From contig DASVES010000277.1 in NCBI GenBank assembly GCA_036380435.1, positions 1 to 15,742 of the forward strand: DNA of 15,742 bases. The letters are read 5' to 3'. The first letter of the stretch is position 1. Each line of letters starts with the position of its first letter. Source of the stretch: DASQDT01 sp036380435 (GTDB taxonomy: Bacteria > Acidobacteriota > Blastocatellia > Pyrinomonadales > Pyrinomonadaceae). Below are positions 13,900-15,742 of this stretch, piece after piece. The position numbers were made by a program, and so were the translations under genes. The notes below the pieces were generated by a model. It saw only the letters and a list, made by a program, of their open reading frames with translations, was not told the origin of the DNA and made no database searches.

Positions 13900-13983
13900 C
13901 GCGCGCGGTTTATCATCAAAGACAAGGCGGCACTTCAAGCTCCCACTGACCTTGCAGTAAAGTAATTTTTTATTGGAGGAATC

Positions 13984-15717
13984 ATGCACAGATTCAGACT
14001 GAAGGGCTTGACCCTTGCCCTGTTAATGCTGCTGCCGGCCGTGCCGCTCCCGCCCGTGCGCGCGCAGCAGCAGCAGCAGGCCCAGAGCGCCGCCGCCGCG
14101 ACGCCGGCCGCGGCCCAGGCAAAGCGCCTCGCGCTCACCACCTCTTCGGCCGCGCGCAAGGCGGCCGAGCGCATCACCGCCGCGCAGATGAAGGAAGACC
14201 TCTACTGGGTCGCCGACGACGCGCGCGGCGGGCGCGACACCCCTTCGGCCGGTCTGGACGCGACCGCCAAGTTCATCGCCGACCGCCTCGCCAAAGCCAG
14301 GATCAAGCCCGCCGGCGACGACGGCACCTACTTCCAGAAAATCGAACTCCGCAGCACGAGCGTGGACTCCGAGAAGACGCGCGTCCAACTCGCGGGCCGC
14401 GCCTTCAAGCTCGGCGACGATTTCGTCATCGCCAGCACGGCGAGCGCCGAGGCTTCGGGGCCGCTCGTCTACGTCGGCCACGGCTGGGTCGTCCGCTCGA
14501 AGAACATCAACGCCTACGAAGGTCTCGACGTTAAGAATAAGATTGTGATCGTCGCGGGCGCTGGCGTCGCCCCGCCCGAGGGCGTCACCCCCGAATACAT
14601 CGCGGGCCGGCCGGCCTCCGACTGGGAAAGCCCCCTCAGCTACGCCGAGAAGAACGGCGCACGCGGCGTCGTCTTCGTCCCGAAAAATCACGAACGCATC
14701 TATCAGTTTTACCGCCGCTCGCTTGGCCGCTCCAGTTATCAAGTCAAGCGGTTCGTCGAGGAGTCCGAGGGTCGGGCCGGCGCCCCGCCGAGCAACATCC
14801 CCGTCATCATCCCCACGGCCGAGATGCTCACCGCGCTCTTCGAGGGCGAGCGCACCGCGGGCGCCGACATCATGAAAGCGGCCAACGCAAACGCGGGCGA
14901 TCAGGGATTTGACTTCCCCGCCGCCAAGACGATGAGCATCGCGACCTCCGTTAAGGTGTCGGAGGCGACGACGCAGAACGTCGTCGGCGTGATTGAAGGC
15001 TCCGACGCGAAACTCCGTGAGGAGTACGTCGCCGTCGGCGCGCACTACGACCACGTCGGGATGCGTCCCGGCCAGAGCGGCGACAACATCTTCAACGGCG
15101 CCGATGACGACGGCTCCGGCACCGTCGCCGTGCTCTCGATGGCCGAGGCGTTCGCTAAGGCCAGGTCGCCCAAACGCTCCGTCCTATTTGTCTGGCACGC
15201 CGGCGAGGAGAAGGGTCTGTGGGGCTCCCAGTACTTCACGAAGTTCCCCACGGTGCCCATCAAGCAGATCGTGGCGCAGCTCAACATCGACATGATCGGC
15301 CGCAGCCGCGCCCCCGACGACATCAAACCGGCCAACAAGGGCTTGAGTGGGCCGGACGAGATTTTCGTCATCGGCTCGAAGATGATGAGCGCCGAACTCG
15401 GCGAGGCGAGCGAAGCCGTCAACCGCTCCTATCTCAACCTCAAGTACAACTATCAATACGACGCGCCCGACGACCCCGAACAGCTCTTCTATCGCAGCGA
15501 CCACTACAACTACGCCGTTCAGGGCATCCCCATCGTCTTCTACTTCGACGGCATCCACGAGGACTATCACAAGGTCACGGACACGCCCGACAAGATCGAC
15601 TACCAGAAGATGCAGAAGGTCACGCGCACGGTCTTCGTCCTCGCCACCGAACTCGCCAACGCGCCCACCCGGCCGGTCGTAGACACGCCCCTGCCGGTCA
15701 GCAGCCGGCGGCGCTGA
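13984..15717 (+). CDS. Secreted M28 family zinc peptidase with PA-like insert
   Basis: 577 residues from the ATG at 13984, preceded by TTGGAGGA. Residues 1-27 are a signal peptide (LTLALLMLLPAVPLPPVRA), followed by a Gln/Ala-rich low-complexity segment (28-46) partly encoded by CAG repeats. Residues about 160-300 look like a protease-associated insert (PLVYVGHGWV, LDVKNKIVIVAGAG, NIPVIIPTAEML). The M28 catalytic domain (about 330-565) has all metal-site motifs: GAHYDHVG with H354 and D356, NGADDDGSG with D375, HAGEEKGLWGS with E408/E409, NIDMIG with D436 and YHKVTDTPDKID with H529. This predicts an active two-zinc aminopeptidase or carboxypeptidase outside the cytoplasm. It ends 25 bp before the window end; neighbours give no clue to the substrate. 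Confidence 0.93.
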   Translation: MHRFRLKGLTLALLMLLPAVPLPPVRAQQQQQAQSAAAATPAAAQAKRLALTTSSAARKAAERITAAQMKEDLYWVADDARGGRDTPSAGLDATAKFIADRLAKARIKPAGDDGTYFQKIELRSTSVDSEKTRVQLAGRAFKLGDDFVIASTASAEASGPLVYVGHGWVVRSKNINAYEGLDVKNKIVIVAGAGVAPPEGVTPEYIAGRPASDWESPLSYAEKNGARGVVFVPKNHERIYQFYRRSLGRSSYQVKRFVEESEGRAGAPPSNIPVIIPTAEMLTALFEGERTAGADIMKAANANAGDQGFDFPAAKTMSIATSVKVSEATTQNVVGVIEGSDAKLREEYVAVGAHYDHVGMRPGQSGDNIFNGADDDGSGTVAVLSMAEAFAKARSPKRSVLFVWHAGEEKGLWGSQYFTKFPTVPIKQIVAQLNIDMIGRSRAPDDIKPANKGLSGPDEIFVIGSKMMSAELGEASEAVNRSYLNLKYNYQYDAPDDPEQLFYRSDHYNYAVQGIPIVFYFDGIHEDYHKVTDTPDKIDYQKMQKVTRTVFVLATELANAPTRPVVDTPLPVSSRRR

Positions 15718-15742
15718 CTTCTTTCATTAGCGGCGTGGGGAG

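Noticed and set aside
14064..14081. CAG-repeat run encoding poly-Gln after the M28 signal peptide
   Set aside because: It is a short low-complexity linker typical of secreted proteins; no sign of phase variation.
14023..15054. Long open frame of 343 codons on the minus strand
   Set aside because: It is antisense to the M28 peptidase, whose frame has all catalytic motifs, a signal peptide and a ribosome site. Long antisense frames are common in GC-rich coding DNA.

Overview
The window is GC-rich chromosomal DNA of a Gram-negative-type bacterium. Four things point to an Acidobacteriota relative, perhaps Blastocatellia: a VIT/VWA protein, a secreted TolB-propeller amidohydrolase, a PA-domain M28 peptidase, and a short stretch resembling acidobacterial Oar-type TonB receptors. 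This placement is inference from family content; there is no rRNA or other marker gene. No phage, plasmid, transposase, CRISPR or secondary-metabolite genes were seen.

Layout. Positions 1-4864 carry three minus-strand genes: a VIT/VWA surface or periplasmic protein (112-2718), an unrecognised secreted protein (3140-3823) and an arabinose-5-phosphate isomerase (3884-4864). From 5092 to 8959 the genes are on the plus strand: an ICMT-family membrane methyltransferase, a DUF47/PiT phosphate-transport pair with a candidate promoter, a 71-residue hydrophilic ORF and a YpfJ-type zinc metallopeptidase. From 9223 to 12982 two minus-strand genes follow: a 1102-residue propeller-amidohydrolase and a small cupin. 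The right end has tRNA-Arg(CCG) with its own terminator, a hemerythrin-like protein and a secreted M28 peptidase, all on the plus strand.

The genes are mostly ordinary housekeeping or envelope/secreted functions. The clearest coordinated unit is DUF47-PiT. The cupin-amidohydrolase pair and the small ORF-metallopeptidase pair may also be co-transcribed.

The most unusual signal is between the genes. At least six intergenic spots hold hairpins or relics built from short tandem units. Three use strict 7-bp units: CATCCCT at 6497-6599, RAATCGT at 7962-8095 and TATCACT/CATCACT at 12551-12628. Three are related copies of a CTCTGCG-type element with 8-11 bp spacing, at 1-102, 2936-3125 and about 4960-5059. 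Units differ between loci but the architecture is the same: inverted arms of tandem units around a loop. Four lie between co-directional genes, and two supply the last codons and stop of the upstream gene. A separate 226-bp nested palindrome fills the convergent gap 8990-9215. Nothing in the protein-coding content looks like a new multi-gene system; the repeat families are the best candidates for something under-described.
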